Notes: generated by a model from the letters alone, not told the origin. A DNA stretch of 64,000 nt from an uncultured Opitutia bacterium (GCA_903840415.1 CAIMFY010000051.1:62001-126000), one strand, 5' to 3'; counted from the first letter of the stretch, positions 27,414 to 37,146 are shown. Program-made: numbers and translations.

Positions 27414-27962
27414 CGACAACATCGGCACCCTCATCGGCGTGACGAAGCGCGCGGGTTTCCTACGCACTGACGGCACGTTGCCCAAGACGGGCCGCGCCCT
27501 GCTGGCCGACTCCATTGCGACGCTCTTCAGCGCCCTATGCGGCACTTCGACGGTCGTGAGCTATATCGAGTCCGCGTCTGGCTTCGAAGCGGGTGGCCGC
27601 GCCGCCCTCGCAACGGTTACAGCCGCCGTGCTGATGTTGCTCGCGCTGTTTCTCACACCGCTAATTTTGATCATCCCGTCTGCCGCGACGGCGCCGGCAC
27701 TCGTGATTGTCGGCGTGTTCATGATGCAGTCGGTCGTCGAGATCGACATGAAGGATTTCAAAATCGCCGCGCCCGCCGTGCCGACGATGCTGGCTATTCC
27801 ACTGACATTCAGCATCGCGGAGGGGATCTCGGCTTGGGCCTCATTTGCGCAGCCTTGCTCGCGCTCGCGCTGGGCGAAGCGAAGAAGATGACGGCCATCG
27901 ACTACGTGAGCGCCCTCGTTGTCTTCCTCGAATTCTTCAGAATTTGGCCGTTTCGGGCGTGA
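27414..27962 (+). pseudogene. Truncated and frameshifted azgA-type permease remnant
   Basis: A diverged copy of the last ~180 codons of the AzgA gene at 19374-20708. Homology begins abruptly at codon ~264 of AzgA (DNIGTLIGV) with nothing of the first ~263 codons upstream. By eye about 117 of the first 129 residues are identical. At about 27829 two extra bases shift the frame: the reading SIAEGI then continues in the next frame as GLGLICAALLALALGEAKK and ends FRIWPFRA at a TGA (27960-27962). Its tail overlaps the 3' end of the convergent NCS2 gene by 26 bases. The divergence shows an old paralogue rather than a fresh duplication. Confidence 0.88.
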
Positions 27963-29289
27963 CCCGGTCGCGCGGTGGCCAGGCTAGATTGAGGATCAGC
28001 GCGGTCAGTCCGCCGGCAGAAATCCCCGATTCGAGGACGGAGCGAAAGAGTACCGGAAAACTCGCGATTAGTCCGGGCTGCGTCGGCAAGCCGAGCCCGA
28101 TGCCCAGCGACATCGCCACGATCACCGCTTCGCGTTGACCGAGGCCGGGCATCGCAATCAGGCGCAAGCCAGACACGGCGACCAATCCGAACAGCAGCAA
28201 CGCCAAAGCGCCCAGCACAGGGGGTGGCACCGCCGCCACCCAGCGGCCTACCGCCGGCACCAATCCGAGCACGGCGAGAATCCCCGCCATCACGTAGCCG
28301 ACGCGGCGACTAGCGACTCCGGTGATTTGAATCACGCCGTTGTTCTGCGCATAGGTCGTGCTGGGAAAACCTCCGACCAGAGCCGCCACCGTGCTCGTCA
28401 GCCCATCCGCGAGCACGCCACCAGAGAGCCGCCGCCAGTGCTCATCGCCGGCCGGCACCAAACCGGAAAGTTGCGACGTCGCCGTCATGTCCCCCATCGC
28501 TTCCAGCGATGAGACTAGGTAAATAAACGCGAACGGGAGCACCAGTCCCCAGTCGAACGCGAAGCCGTGGGGCAGGAATCTCACTCGCGTCAACCATTCG
28601 CCGCCTCCCGCCGGAGGTGCATGCACGCCTCCGAACAGCGCGCACACCGCGCAGCCCGAAATGATCCCAAGTGCCACGCCTGAGATGCGAGCCGACGGAC
28701 GCCCGCTCGCCTGCGCACCAATAATTACGACGATCACGACCGCGCCGACCACGAGACCGAGCCACGTCGGAGCATCCGCCCTCAGCGGAGTCGCGAGTCC
28801 AAAAAATGCCGTCGGGATCAGCGAGGTGCCGATGAGCAACACAACCACGCCCGAAACCAGAGGCGTAAACACCGCGCGCAGACGCGAGAGCCAACGTGAA
28901 AGCAGCATTTGCACGGGTGCGGTGATGCACGACAGCCCAAACATCATGGGAAGCCCGCCAGCATGCCACGCCAGAGTGAGCGGTTGCATGAAGGCAAAGC
29001 TCGTGCCGGTGACGCTGAGCAATCCCGCTCCAAGCGGACCGCGGCGGCGGCATTGCAAGAACGCCCCCAGCGCAGACGCCAGCAGCGCGATGCTAATGAA
29101 ATACGCGGTGTCTGCCGTCGAAAATTTCAGCGACGCTGCCAGCAGCAGGGGCGGCGTGATCGTGCCGACCACCATGGCCGACACGTGCTGCGCACCGACG
29201 AGCAACGCGGTGCCAAACGGCACCCGATCCTCCAGGCCATAAACGATCCCCGGAGCGGGTGACGGAGCCGATGAAGGCAATGTTTCCAT
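27937..29289 (-). CDS. NCS2-family xanthine/uracil-type permease
   Basis: A 450-residue inner-membrane nucleobase:cation symporter of the UraA/UacT/XanP branch, distinct from AzgA. It starts METLPSSAPSPAPGIVYGLE and contains LVGAQHVSAMVVGTITPPLL, including the QH motif of helix 1. It also has FAFIYLVSSLEAMGDMTATS and the NCS2 signature STTYAQNNGVIQITGV. About 12-14 hydrophobic segments are visible. The branch imports uracil, xanthine or uric acid. It follows the TonB-receptor gene on the same strand with a terminator-like hairpin between them, and its 3' end overlaps the broken azgA copy. Confidence 0.9.
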   Translation of the reverse strand: METLPSSAPSPAPGIVYGLEDRVPFGTALLVGAQHVSAMVVGTITPPLLLAASLKFSTADTAYFISIALLASALGAFLQCRRRGPLGAGLLSVTGTSFAFMQPLTLAWHAGGLPMMFGLSCITAPVQMLLSRWLSRLRAVFTPLVSGVVVLLIGTSLIPTAFFGLATPLRADAPTWLGLVVGAVVIVVIIGAQASGRPSARISGVALGIISGCAVCALFGGVHAPPAGGGEWLTRVRFLPHGFAFDWGLVLPFAFIYLVSSLEAMGDMTATSQLSGLVPAGDEHWRRLSGGVLADGLTSTVAALVGGFPSTTYAQNNGVIQITGVASRRVGYVMAGILAVLGLVPAVGRWVAAVPPPVLGALALLLFGLVAVSGLRLIAMPGLGQREAVIVAMSLGIGLGLPTQPGLIASFPVLFRSVLESGISAGGLTALILNLAWPPRDRVTPETAKF

Positions 29290-29313
29290 GCAGCGATCGT
29301 TTGCGAGCGTAGT

Positions 29314-29340
29314 GGGCGGCACGACCTAAAAAAGCCGCCC
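29314..29340 (-). promoter_or_regulatory. Alternative hairpin overlapping the terminator, upstream of the NCS2 gene
   Basis: On the minus strand GGGCGGC (29340-29334), the right arm of the terminator stem, can instead pair perfectly with GCCGCCC (29320-29314), placing the T-tract in a 13-base loop. The terminator and this hairpin cannot form together. The alternative hairpin ends about 24 bases before the NCS2 start codon. This arrangement resembles an attenuator controlling read-through from the TonB-receptor gene into the permease gene. Function is inference. Confidence 0.4.
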
Positions 29341-29356
29341 CGAAAACGAGGCGGCT
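29328..29356 (-). terminator. Intrinsic terminator after the TonB-receptor gene
   Basis: On the minus strand GCCGCCTCG, TTTT loop, CGGGGCGGC forms a 9-bp stem (one G-T wobble) followed by six T residues. It starts about 25 bases past the TonB-receptor stop codon and leaves only about 38 bases before the NCS2 start. Confidence 0.85.
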
Positions 29357-29380
29357 GTAGTAGTCGGTTATCAGCCGAAC

Positions 29381-31714
29381 TCAGAAGATGCGTTTGATCG
29401 TGAACTGCACCTGCGTGCCCGGCAGCGCGAGAATCGAGGCGTTGCCATAAACGGCGTTCGGTGGCGCCCAGTTCTTCCGATTGGTGATGTTCGAGAGGTT
29501 CACCCGCAAGTCCCACTTCTTGTAGCGATACCACATCGAGCCATCGAGTTGATACTGCGTGGGAATCACGAGCGTGCCCGCATAATTATTGTTGATGGGG
29601 CTTGTCACCAGAAGGTTGGTTGAAAACCCGAATCCATTGTCGAACGAGTAGGAGACGAGTCCGTTGACCAGACCCTTCGGCAGACCCGACACGGTCTTCG
29701 CATCGCCATAATAGGCCGCACCATACTGCGCCACGCCACCGTCGGACTGGAATGGCGCGGTGACGGTCGCATCAATCGCCGAGTAGGACAGCGTCGCGTA
29801 AAGATGCTTGTCCGGCTGGTAATTCACCTCGGACTCGAAACCACGGGCCTTGAATTTCTGGATGACGGTGCTGCTCGTGCTCTTCGACGTCCGTGATTGG
29901 TCATAGACCGCGAAGTTCAGGAATACCGTGTTTTTCAACAGGGCATACTTGGTGCCGATTTCATAAAGATCACTCGGCTGGGTGAAATTCTGCGGATCGA
30001 GCGCAGTGCCGGCTGCGTTCCAACCGGTGATACCGCCGCCGACGCCAACGGCGCCAGACGTGTTTTTGCTGTAGTTGTAGGTCGCGTAGACGCTTGAGGC
30101 AGCCGTCGGCTTGTAGACCAGACTGGTGTTATAGTTCGGGTCCCAAACGCTGATACTGCTCGAGGGATACGGCGAGGCGAGCGGTTCGCGCACAAACGCA
30201 TTGAGATGATCGCCGCGAGCACCGGCCACGAGGTTGAATTGGTCACTGAGCTTCCACGTCGCCTGGGCAAACGGCCCGACAGTCGTGCCGTGACTGTCGT
30301 TCGTGTCGCCGTTGATGGTGCCCGGTGTGGCGTAGCGGTTGGGCCAACCTGGCACCGGCAGGCTCGTGTAGGGATTCGGAAAATTCACGGAGTTGTAAAC
30401 GTTCACAAAACTCATGCTCTTGGTCAGATCCCAGACGTTGGCGGGCTCGAAGAAATAATCGTCGTAGGCCTTCGTGCGCTGATAGCGCAAATCGAGACCC
30501 GCGTTGACGGTGAAAGTCTTCTTGGTAAAGATGAACTCGGTGCGGTTCTCCGTGAACCACGAAGGATCGATGATTTCAGAGTAGTAATACGTGCTGAGCG
30601 TGTTGCGGGCGGTGTAGCTCCAGAACGTGTTGTTGACGATTTTGAAATCCGGACCGGCGGTGTAGGTCTGGATCGCCTGGGCGTTGAGTTCGCGACCAGT
30701 CGAATGATTGCCCGGCATCAGCAGACGCTGATGGCGGTTGGCCGTCGCGACGGGGCCAAACGCGATCACGTTCTCCACCGGGAAGCCGCTGGTCACGTAT
30801 TTTGAGTTTTGCGGATCAGAGGGTGTCGCGGTGGCGCCGTTGTTGATGTTGATGCCCGTCTGATAAAATCCGTTGTCGATCAACGCCTGAGTGACGCGGT
30901 TGATACCCCAATTTTCGGTGTAGCGATAGAAGGCCGCCGTGGCATTGAGGAAGATTTCGTAGTTGTCCGTCGGCCGATAAGTGATCGCGCCATAGACTGA
31001 GTTGTTCTTGTTGTAGTAATCATACCAGTAGCCTTGGCTATCCTCACCGGAATAGCTGAAGCGAAACGCGGTTTCTTTCGAAAGCGGGCCGCCGACATCG
31101 ATCGTCCACGCATTCTGACCGTAGGAGCCAATCGTGTAACTGGTGGAACCTTTAAACCCATCGAAATAGGGCCGCTTAGTGATCAGGTCGGTAAAACCGC
31201 CGACATACATCGAGGCGCCCTGCACCGCGGTCGCGGGGCCTTTGACGATGTTCACCGACTCGACGGAATTGAAATCGAGAGGCAGACCATTGCCGTTGCT
31301 CGTGATGCGCCCACGCACACCGTTGACAAACAGATCGGCCGTCTGACCACGAATGCTCGGATTCGACGGGGCGCCGAAATTCGTGGTTGTGTAGGAACTC
31401 GACGTGAGCTTCGAGAAATCGAGCACACTAGAGATGCTGATGTCGCTCAACAACTGGCGGGAGATGATCGTGACGTTACGCGGCACATCGATGATGTTGT
31501 CATCCGTGCCGAAGACGGAGTTGAACGGACGCGACGTCGGCAGGATCTGCTGATCGATCGGCACGTCCTTCACCTCATATTTCTGCATCGTTGTGACCTG
31601 ATCGGTCGATGGGACCGCCGGCGTTTGCGCGGCGATCGTCGTGACGAATGCCAGGGCGAGCGCGGCGCTCAATCCCGAAACAGTTCGGCGGTGGGTGTGG
31701 GTGTGGTGGTTCAC
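29381..31714 (-). CDS. TonB-dependent outer-membrane receptor
   Basis: A 777-residue outer-membrane transporter. It has a His-rich n-region, a signal peptide ending near TTIAAQ, and a probable TonB-box region (TMQKYEVKDVPI). The plug domain follows at about 70-200 (DVPRNVTIISRQLLSDI, SIRGQTADLFVNGVRG, VNIVKGPATAVQGASMYVGG). A 22-strand-type beta barrel ends in the terminal aromatic pattern VQFTIKRIF. The overall style is the ferric-siderophore-like type frequent in Opitutaceae. It lies between adenine deaminase (78 bases) and the NCS2 permease gene on the same strand, so the ligand may be a purine compound rather than a siderophore. The family is certain; the ligand is inference. Confidence 0.92.
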   Translation of the reverse strand: MNHHTHTHRRTVSGLSAALALAFVTTIAAQTPAVPSTDQVTTMQKYEVKDVPIDQQILPTSRPFNSVFGTDDNIIDVPRNVTIISRQLLSDISISSVLDFSKLTSSSYTTTNFGAPSNPSIRGQTADLFVNGVRGRITSNGNGLPLDFNSVESVNIVKGPATAVQGASMYVGGFTDLITKRPYFDGFKGSTSYTIGSYGQNAWTIDVGGPLSKETAFRFSYSGEDSQGYWYDYYNKNNSVYGAITYRPTDNYEIFLNATAAFYRYTENWGINRVTQALIDNGFYQTGININNGATATPSDPQNSKYVTSGFPVENVIAFGPVATANRHQRLLMPGNHSTGRELNAQAIQTYTAGPDFKIVNNTFWSYTARNTLSTYYYSEIIDPSWFTENRTEFIFTKKTFTVNAGLDLRYQRTKAYDDYFFEPANVWDLTKSMSFVNVYNSVNFPNPYTSLPVPGWPNRYATPGTINGDTNDSHGTTVGPFAQATWKLSDQFNLVAGARGDHLNAFVREPLASPYPSSSISVWDPNYNTSLVYKPTAASSVYATYNYSKNTSGAVGVGGGITGWNAAGTALDPQNFTQPSDLYEIGTKYALLKNTVFLNFAVYDQSRTSKSTSSTVIQKFKARGFESEVNYQPDKHLYATLSYSAIDATVTAPFQSDGGVAQYGAAYYGDAKTVSGLPKGLVNGLVSYSFDNGFGFSTNLLVTSPINNNYAGTLVIPTQYQLDGSMWYRYKKWDLRVNLSNITNRKNWAPPNAVYGNASILALPGTQVQFTIKRIF

Positions 31715-31792
31715 ACCCGTCTATTAGCAGGCGGCGGGCCAAAAATTGGCCGACTTACATTTCTAATGTGACGTTTTTCGTTTTGTCCGGCG

Positions 31793-33553
31793 CTATCCGA
31801 AGAGCGGCACCAGTTTCATGCCAAGCACATCGACCAATCCTTTGTCAGTCAGGCGGAGTTCGGGAATCACGGACAACGGCAGCAGGTTGAATCCCATGTA
31901 GGGCACCTTGCAACCGAGCACGGCCCACGCTCGCTTCAGCGCCGTCGTCTGTTTCGCGACCACGGGCGCCCGCTGATCCGACAACAAACCGGCGATCGGC
32001 AGAGCGACGCTTGCGAGCACCTTGCCCCGGCGCACCGCGCACACGCCACCGCGCAACTGCTTAACCGTGGCGAGCGCCAATTGCATGTCGGATTCGTTGG
32101 TGCCGGCCAGGACGATGTTGTGCGCATCGTGCCCCACGCTACTTGCCACCGCACCGTCGCGCAGCCCAAACTCGCGAAGCAACCCGTAGCCCACGCCGCC
32201 GTTCCGACCGTGGCGTTCCACTACGGTGAGAAAACAAAGATCGTGTTGAGCAAATTGCGCGGCCCACGAGACCGCCGGCGCCAACGCCAGTCGATCATGC
32301 GCCGTCACGATCCCGGGCGGGACAAGGCGGATGACGTTGGCAGTGACGGATTCTTTCGGCAACGGCGGTGTCAGCGTCACTTTTCGAGGCAATTTCACCG
32401 TCGCATAGGCGGCCCGCGGATAGCGATACGGATGGCTCAACGCGCGGTCGAGCAACGGCGTGATTTTCTTTTTCTCCACCACGAGTTCGCCACCGAACCA
32501 GGTATTTTGCACCTCCAGCGCATCGTTAAGCAACACGACGTCCGCACGCCGCGCCGGAGCCAGACCGCCGAAATCACCATCCCGCGCATAACGCGTGGCC
32601 GGGTGCAGCGAACCGAGACTCCACGCCGCGCTCGTGCTCAGGCCGGCAGCGACCGCCTGCCTCACCACCCAATCCATGCCGAACAAAAATAAATCATCCG
32701 CATCGCGATCGTCGGTGCAGACGCAAACCCGCTTCGGGTTGGCGCCGAGTTCGGTGACAGCTTTGATGGCCTGCGGCAGCGAATGCCAGGGCGTCTGCGG
32801 GTTGCCCCCGCGCAGAAAAACCCATACGCCATTTTCGAGAAAGTCATTCGCAATCTCGCGATCGATCGCCTCATGCGTGTCGGTGATACCACTTGCCGCG
32901 CCCGCGGCCACAAATTCGCGACCGTAGATGTGTCCGCAAACCGGACGGCCGCGCTTCAACGCCTCCGCCAGAATACCGTGGCTGCGCACATCGCCCATGG
33001 CGACCGAGATATAGTCCATCTTTTCGCCGAGCGCGGCCGCCTCGGGCCAGCGATCAAAAATTTTGCCAATTTTAGCCGGAGTGAGATCACCGCCAGCGGT
33101 TTCGAGGGTCGCGTTTGTCGCGGGCACGGTGCTCGGCACCGTGAGATACACCGACAGCGGCGCGCGCCGCGCATCCTCCAGCATCCACTCAATGCCCGCC
33201 ACATCGCACACATTGCCGATCTCGTGACTGTCACAGAAGACCGTGGTCGTGCCGTTGAGCAACGCGGCCTCGGCGAAGGCGCAAGCCGTCATCATACTGC
33301 TCTCGATGTGCACATGCGGATCGACGAGGCCCGGGGCGAGAATTCCCCCGCGGGCATCGTAGATCTTCGCGCCACTGAGTTTGGACTTTTTGAATGTCCC
33401 AGCCGGTTTCACGACCGCGAGCCGCCCGCCCTTAATCCAGAGTTCGCGTCCGGGATGAATACGCTCCGTGTAAGTCGACAACACACGGGCGCCGGTGATC
33501 ACCAAATCGGGCGCCTCTCGGCCCATGGCGACAGCCGCCAACGACCGAGTCAT
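31793..33553 (-). CDS. ade: Adenine deaminase
   Basis: Hydrolyses adenine to hypoxanthine and ammonia in the cytoplasm. 586 residues from [21 protein letters not shown], which aligns with the usual family start; the frame is open upstream and includes an ATG at 33589. Binuclear metal-site motifs are visible: [42 protein letters not shown] and the C-terminal [19 protein letters not shown]. The N-terminal composite beta domain ([17 protein letters not shown]) and C-terminal domain ending LVPLFG are in place. First gene of the apparent ade-TonB receptor-NCS2 unit; divergent from the exported adenosine deaminase (166 bases between starts). Confidence 0.92.
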   Translation of the reverse strand: MTRSLAAVAMGREAPDLVITGARVLSTYTERIHPGRELWIKGGRLAVVKPAGTFKKSKLSGAKIYDARGGILAPGLVDPHVHIESSMMTACAFAEAALLNGTTTVFCDSHEIGNVCDVAGIEWMLEDARRAPLSVYLTVPSTVPATNATLETAGGDLTPAKIGKIFDRWPEAAALGEKMDYISVAMGDVRSHGILAEALKRGRPVCGHIYGREFVAAGAASGITDTHEAIDREIANDFLENGVWVFLRGGNPQTPWHSLPQAIKAVTELGANPKRVCVCTDDRDADDLFLFGMDWVVRQAVAAGLSTSAAWSLGSLHPATRYARDGDFGGLAPARRADVVLLNDALEVQNTWFGGELVVEKKKITPLLDRALSHPYRYPRAAYATVKLPRKVTLTPPLPKESVTANVIRLVPPGIVTAHDRLALAPAVSWAAQFAQHDLCFLTVVERHGRNGGVGYGLLREFGLRDGAVASSVGHDAHNIVLAGTNESDMQLALATVKQLRGGVCAVRRGKVLASVALPIAGLLSDQRAPVVAKQTTALKRAWAVLGCKVPYMGFNLLPLSVIPELRLTDKGLVDVLGMKLVPLFG

Positions 33554-33719
33554 GGTGTGGAGGGGAGCGACAGAGAAGCGGGTGAGCATGACTGGACTGA
33601 AGCAGACCGCGCGCCGACCCGCACGCCATTTTGTGCCCGCGATAGGGGCGTCGCCTCGCTTGTCCGCCAGGATTTGTTTGCGCACTTGCCCCGGCGCGCG
33701 ACGTGCTTTGTCGTCGCCC

Positions 33720-35141
33720 ATGCGTTTCCCAGCCACAGTCCTCCCGATCGCCCTACTGCTCGCGGTGCCGGTGTCCGGCATGGATTTCTCCGCCCGGTTC
33801 GACGCCTTGAAGGCGACGGCCACGCCCGCGCAAGTTTACGCGCTCCTTTACGCCCTGCCGAAAGGCGGCGATCTCCATAACCACTCGGGCGGCGCCGATC
33901 GCGCCGAGTGGTTGTTTGCCGCCGCCACCGATCCGGCCCGCAACGGCGGCGACTCTTTCTACACGCGCGCTAATTTTGGCGCGCAGCCCGACGCCATCGC
34001 GCCCGCCGAGCGCTTTCGCAACATCCGCCAGCACACCTACGAACTCCTCTCGCCTGCGGTTCGGGCGGAGTTTGTCCGGCTCGATGATCTCTTGCCCGCG
34101 GAGCGCGCCGCGTGGTGCGACAGCCTCCGTCTCGATGCGCCCGGCGAGGGACGTGCCGAGTTTTTCCAAGTGATTTGGCCGCGACGCGGGCAGCTCGGTG
34201 ACAGTCTGCCCGTCGCCACCGAGATGCTCGTCGAAAACATGAAAGCCTTCGGCGCCGAGCATCTGGCTTATCTCGAAACACAATTCGGCGTCGACGGCTT
34301 CGTCACCAACGATGGTCGCGCCATCGCAACGGAGGAGGCGCTCGCGTTCGTGAAACAACGCCTCGCCCAGCCCGACGCACTCGCCACGGGCGTCACGGTG
34401 CGCTTCCAAAAAACTATTCTGCGTTTCCTGCCCAACGCCGAGGCCAAGCTCGCCGAATCCTACGCGTGGGTCGAGGCCCACCGCGATCTCTGGGTCGGCC
34501 TCAACATGGCCGGCATCGAGGAGAATGGCCACGGTTATCCACGCCGGTTTCTGGAAACGTTTCGCTCGCTCCGCGCCCGTTTTCCCACCCTCCCGCTCTC
34601 GATTCACGCAGGTGAAATGGACGGCAACGACTCGCATATCCGCGACACGCTCCTCCTCGGCGCCACCCGCATCGGCCACGGCGTAAATCTCCTTCAGGAT
34701 CCCGACACGCTGCTCCTGCTCCAGCAAACGCGCCGCGTGCTCATCGAAGTCAATCTCATCTCTAACCGCCTGTTGGAATACACGCCCGATCTCACGCGGC
34801 ATCCGTTTCCCGAATATCTCCGCACCGGCGTCCCCGTGTGCCTCAACACCGACGACCGCGGCATGTGGGATTCGAATTTCACCGACGAATATTTCACCGC
34901 TGTGAAAACGTTTGATCTTTCATGGAGTGAAATCGTCGAACTGGGCCGCAACTCCCTCGCTTACTCGTTCGTGCAACCCGAGGTAAAGGCAAAGCTCCTC
35001 GTCGACTACGCGAGGCGCATCACCACATTTGAGGAAACCTATGGCGAAGGCCGGCTCGCGGACGCGTTGGCGAAGCTCGCTGAGGTGCAACCTGTGACTT
35101 ACGGCTACTCGAAGCGCACGTGGGGACTGGAATTCCGCTAG
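33720..35141 (+). CDS. Exported adenosine deaminase-family enzyme
   Basis: Zinc-dependent deaminase (adenosine to inosine) of 473 residues. The ATG at 33720 opens a signal peptide ([20 protein letters not shown]), so the enzyme works in the periplasm or outside the cell, like ADGF/CECR1-type proteins and unlike cytosolic ADA (about 340 residues). Active-site motifs are [12 protein letters not shown] with His53 and His55, [22 protein letters not shown] and the Asp pair in [12 protein letters not shown]. The extra ~100 residues lie mainly between the first His motif and HAGE. It is divergent from ade and belongs to the purine locus by position and chemistry. Confidence 0.88.
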   Translation: MRFPATVLPIALLLAVPVSGMDFSARFDALKATATPAQVYALLYALPKGGDLHNHSGGADRAEWLFAAATDPARNGGDSFYTRANFGAQPDAIAPAERFRNIRQHTYELLSPAVRAEFVRLDDLLPAERAAWCDSLRLDAPGEGRAEFFQVIWPRRGQLGDSLPVATEMLVENMKAFGAEHLAYLETQFGVDGFVTNDGRAIATEEALAFVKQRLAQPDALATGVTVRFQKTILRFLPNAEAKLAESYAWVEAHRDLWVGLNMAGIEENGHGYPRRFLETFRSLRARFPTLPLSIHAGEMDGNDSHIRDTLLLGATRIGHGVNLLQDPDTLLLLQQTRRVLIEVNLISNRLLEYTPDLTRHPFPEYLRTGVPVCLNTDDRGMWDSNFTDEYFTAVKTFDLSWSEIVELGRNSLAYSFVQPEVKAKLLVDYARRITTFEETYGEGRLADALAKLAEVQPVTYGYSKRTWGLEFR

Positions 35142-35187
35142 AACCAAGCGCGTCACCCGTGCCGCGGCACGGAGCGAGTCGGCTACC

Positions 35188-35604
35188 TTATTTGGCTTTC
35201 AGGAGCAGGAGCGGCACCCTGATGCTGTGCCGCACCTGGCGGACAGTACTCCCGAGAAACAAGTCACCCACGATCAGGTGTCCGTGCGTGCTCATCGCCA
35301 CAAGGTCGCAACCCTTTCCCTCGACCCATTTCACGATTTCGTCTCCTGGTTCTCCGAAGGCCAACTCGGCCGTCGCCGCGATGCCGGCGGCCTGGAATTC
35401 CGCCCGGATCTTTTCCAGGTAAGCCACATCTTCCGCCACTTCCGGGCTGACCGCATCGGAGCCAAATGTTCGCGCCGCCCAGCCATCGGCAACGTGGAGC
35501 AGCACAACCTGGCTTTGCATGAACCGCGCGAGCGCTTTGACGTGATCGATGATGGCCCGGTCGGTGGGCGTCGCTTCCAGGGTAACCAGAATTTTTTTAT
35601 ACAT
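35188..35604 (-). CDS. Universal stress protein UspA family
   Basis: A 138-residue single-domain Usp. It starts MYKKILVTLEATPTDRAIID (strand 1 and adenine-contact region) and has QSQVVLLHVADGWAA. The ATP-binding pattern G-D-x-F-L-G-S near residue 115 is followed by VRHSIRVPLLLLK, which indicates a nucleotide-binding type. It follows mntH after 17 bases on the same strand, so it is probably cotranscribed with the manganese transporter and controlled by MntR. Confidence 0.9.
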   Translation of the reverse strand: MYKKILVTLEATPTDRAIIDHVKALARFMQSQVVLLHVADGWAARTFGSDAVSPEVAEDVAYLEKIRAEFQAAGIAATAELAFGEPGDEIVKWVEGKGCDLVAMSTHGHLIVGDLFLGSTVRQVRHSIRVPLLLLKAK

Positions 35605-35621
35605 GGGGGCCTTTTCGGAAT

Positions 35622-37058
35622 TCAGTGCCCCACGATCACGGCCCATGCCTCATGGAGTGCTTCCGGCAGCGTGTAGAGATCCATGGCGGTGATGAGGATG
35701 GCACTACCCCAACCGGTAATCAACAGGAACCAGCCATTGCGCCATTCGCCCATCCGTTTGCGCGAACTGGTGAAATGCAGCAGTGGAAACATCGCAAACG
35801 GCAGAATCAGACAAAGCACCACCTGGCTGAGATTCACCAACTCCGTCACGCTACCGTTGCCGCGGATACTGATGATCCAGATCGCCGGCACCACGGCGAG
35901 CGTCCGGGTGATCAGGCGCCGAACCCACGGCTGGATGCGCCAATGCATGAAACCCTCCATCACTACCTGGCCAGCGAGGGTGCCGGTGATGGTGCTGCTT
36001 TGTCCACTCGCCAGCAACGCCACGGCGAACAACGTGCTCGCGAGCGTCGTCCCCAGTAGTGGCGCCAGCGTCAGGTGCGCCACGCGGATCCAATCGCTAT
36101 CCAGACTGAACAGAATCGTCTGGCCGCCCGCCACCGTCACGCTGGTTTTCCCGTAGAACACCATAGCCGCCAGCACCAAGATCGCCGCGTTGATGAAGAA
36201 CGCGATCGTCAGCGCGATCGTCGTGTCGATGGTGTTAAAGCGGACGGCGCGCCGAATGGAGGGAGCATCTTTTTGCAATCGCCGCGTCTGTACCAACGCG
36301 GAGTGCAGGTAGAGATTATGCGGCATGACCGTTGCTCCGATCATGCCAATCGCTACGACGAGCATGCCGGCCTCGGCGAAGTTGGGGCGCACCAGCGCCT
36401 GGCCCATCTCCAGAAAATTCGGCTGCGTCTGTGCCAACCCAAAAATTTCGATGCCATAGCAGACAGTGATCGTCAGCACGAAGACCGCGACCACGGCCTC
36501 GATCAGCCGCATACCAATCCCCTGCAAACTGAGTAGGAGCAAAACATCGACGGCGGTGATGACGATCGCCCACTGCATCGGAATATGAAACAGGAGATTG
36601 AGGGCGACGGCGCTGCCGAGCGATTCGGCGAGGTCGGTCATGCCGATGGCAATTTCCATCGCCAGCCAGTTCGGCCAGCGCGTCCAGCGCGGATACCAGT
36701 CGCGACAGCACTGCGCGAGATCTCTGCCGGTCGCCACGCCGAGCCGCGCGGAGATCACCTGGAGGAAGATTGCCATCAAGCTCGCCAGGCCGACCACCCA
36801 TAGAAGGCCGTATTTGAACTGCGCGCCACCCGCCAGATCGGTGCCCCAGTTGCCCGGGTCCATGTAGCCCACGCTGATCAGGATCGCCGGCCCGACGAAG
36901 GCACGCCACTGCTTCCAGAAACTGGCCTTGTCGCCGGGAACTTCCACGGTGCCGTGCATGCCCTCCAGGGAAACATGGCCCCGTCGCGGTTCACCGGCAG
37001 GGGCGGCCGGCGGCAGCTCCGCACCGAGCGAGCGTTCGTCTTCCAGTGGCTCCTTCAT
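35622..37058 (-). CDS. mntH: Nramp-family Mn2+/Fe2+ transporter MntH
   Basis: A 478-residue proton-coupled divalent metal importer. The metal-site signatures are present: VGYMDPGNWGTDLAGGAQ in helix 1 (DPGN) and GATVMPHNLYLHSALVQ in helix 6 (MPHN). About 11 hydrophobic segments follow. The cytoplasmic N-terminal tail of about 65 residues (from MKEPLEDERSLGAELPPAAP) is longer than usual; the open frame reaches 37121 without a better start. It is divergent from mntR, with an AT-rich, partly palindromic segment between them, and upstream of usp. The arrangement predicts MntR repression when manganese is plentiful. Confidence 0.93.
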   Translation of the reverse strand: MKEPLEDERSLGAELPPAAPAGEPRRGHVSLEGMHGTVEVPGDKASFWKQWRAFVGPAILISVGYMDPGNWGTDLAGGAQFKYGLLWVVGLASLMAIFLQVISARLGVATGRDLAQCCRDWYPRWTRWPNWLAMEIAIGMTDLAESLGSAVALNLLFHIPMQWAIVITAVDVLLLLSLQGIGMRLIEAVVAVFVLTITVCYGIEIFGLAQTQPNFLEMGQALVRPNFAEAGMLVVAIGMIGATVMPHNLYLHSALVQTRRLQKDAPSIRRAVRFNTIDTTIALTIAFFINAAILVLAAMVFYGKTSVTVAGGQTILFSLDSDWIRVAHLTLAPLLGTTLASTLFAVALLASGQSSTITGTLAGQVVMEGFMHWRIQPWVRRLITRTLAVVPAIWIISIRGNGSVTELVNLSQVVLCLILPFAMFPLLHFTSSRKRMGEWRNGWFLLITGWGSAILITAMDLYTLPEALHEAWAVIVGH

Positions 37059-37146
37059 CGGTGGCTTGGCGGTACCAAGGCCGGGCCGACCGGCGCTGGA
37101 ACGGAGAAAATCGAATCGCAATGCATCAGTGGAAGGCAGCGATTGT

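Noticed and set aside
27245-27442. A 65-codon frame across the azgA breakpoint
   Set aside because: It joins unrelated sequence to the azgA fragment out of frame; no sign of a real gene.
33754-34802. A 349-codon minus-strand frame opposite the adenosine deaminase
   Set aside because: Fully contained in a motif-complete gene on the plus strand.
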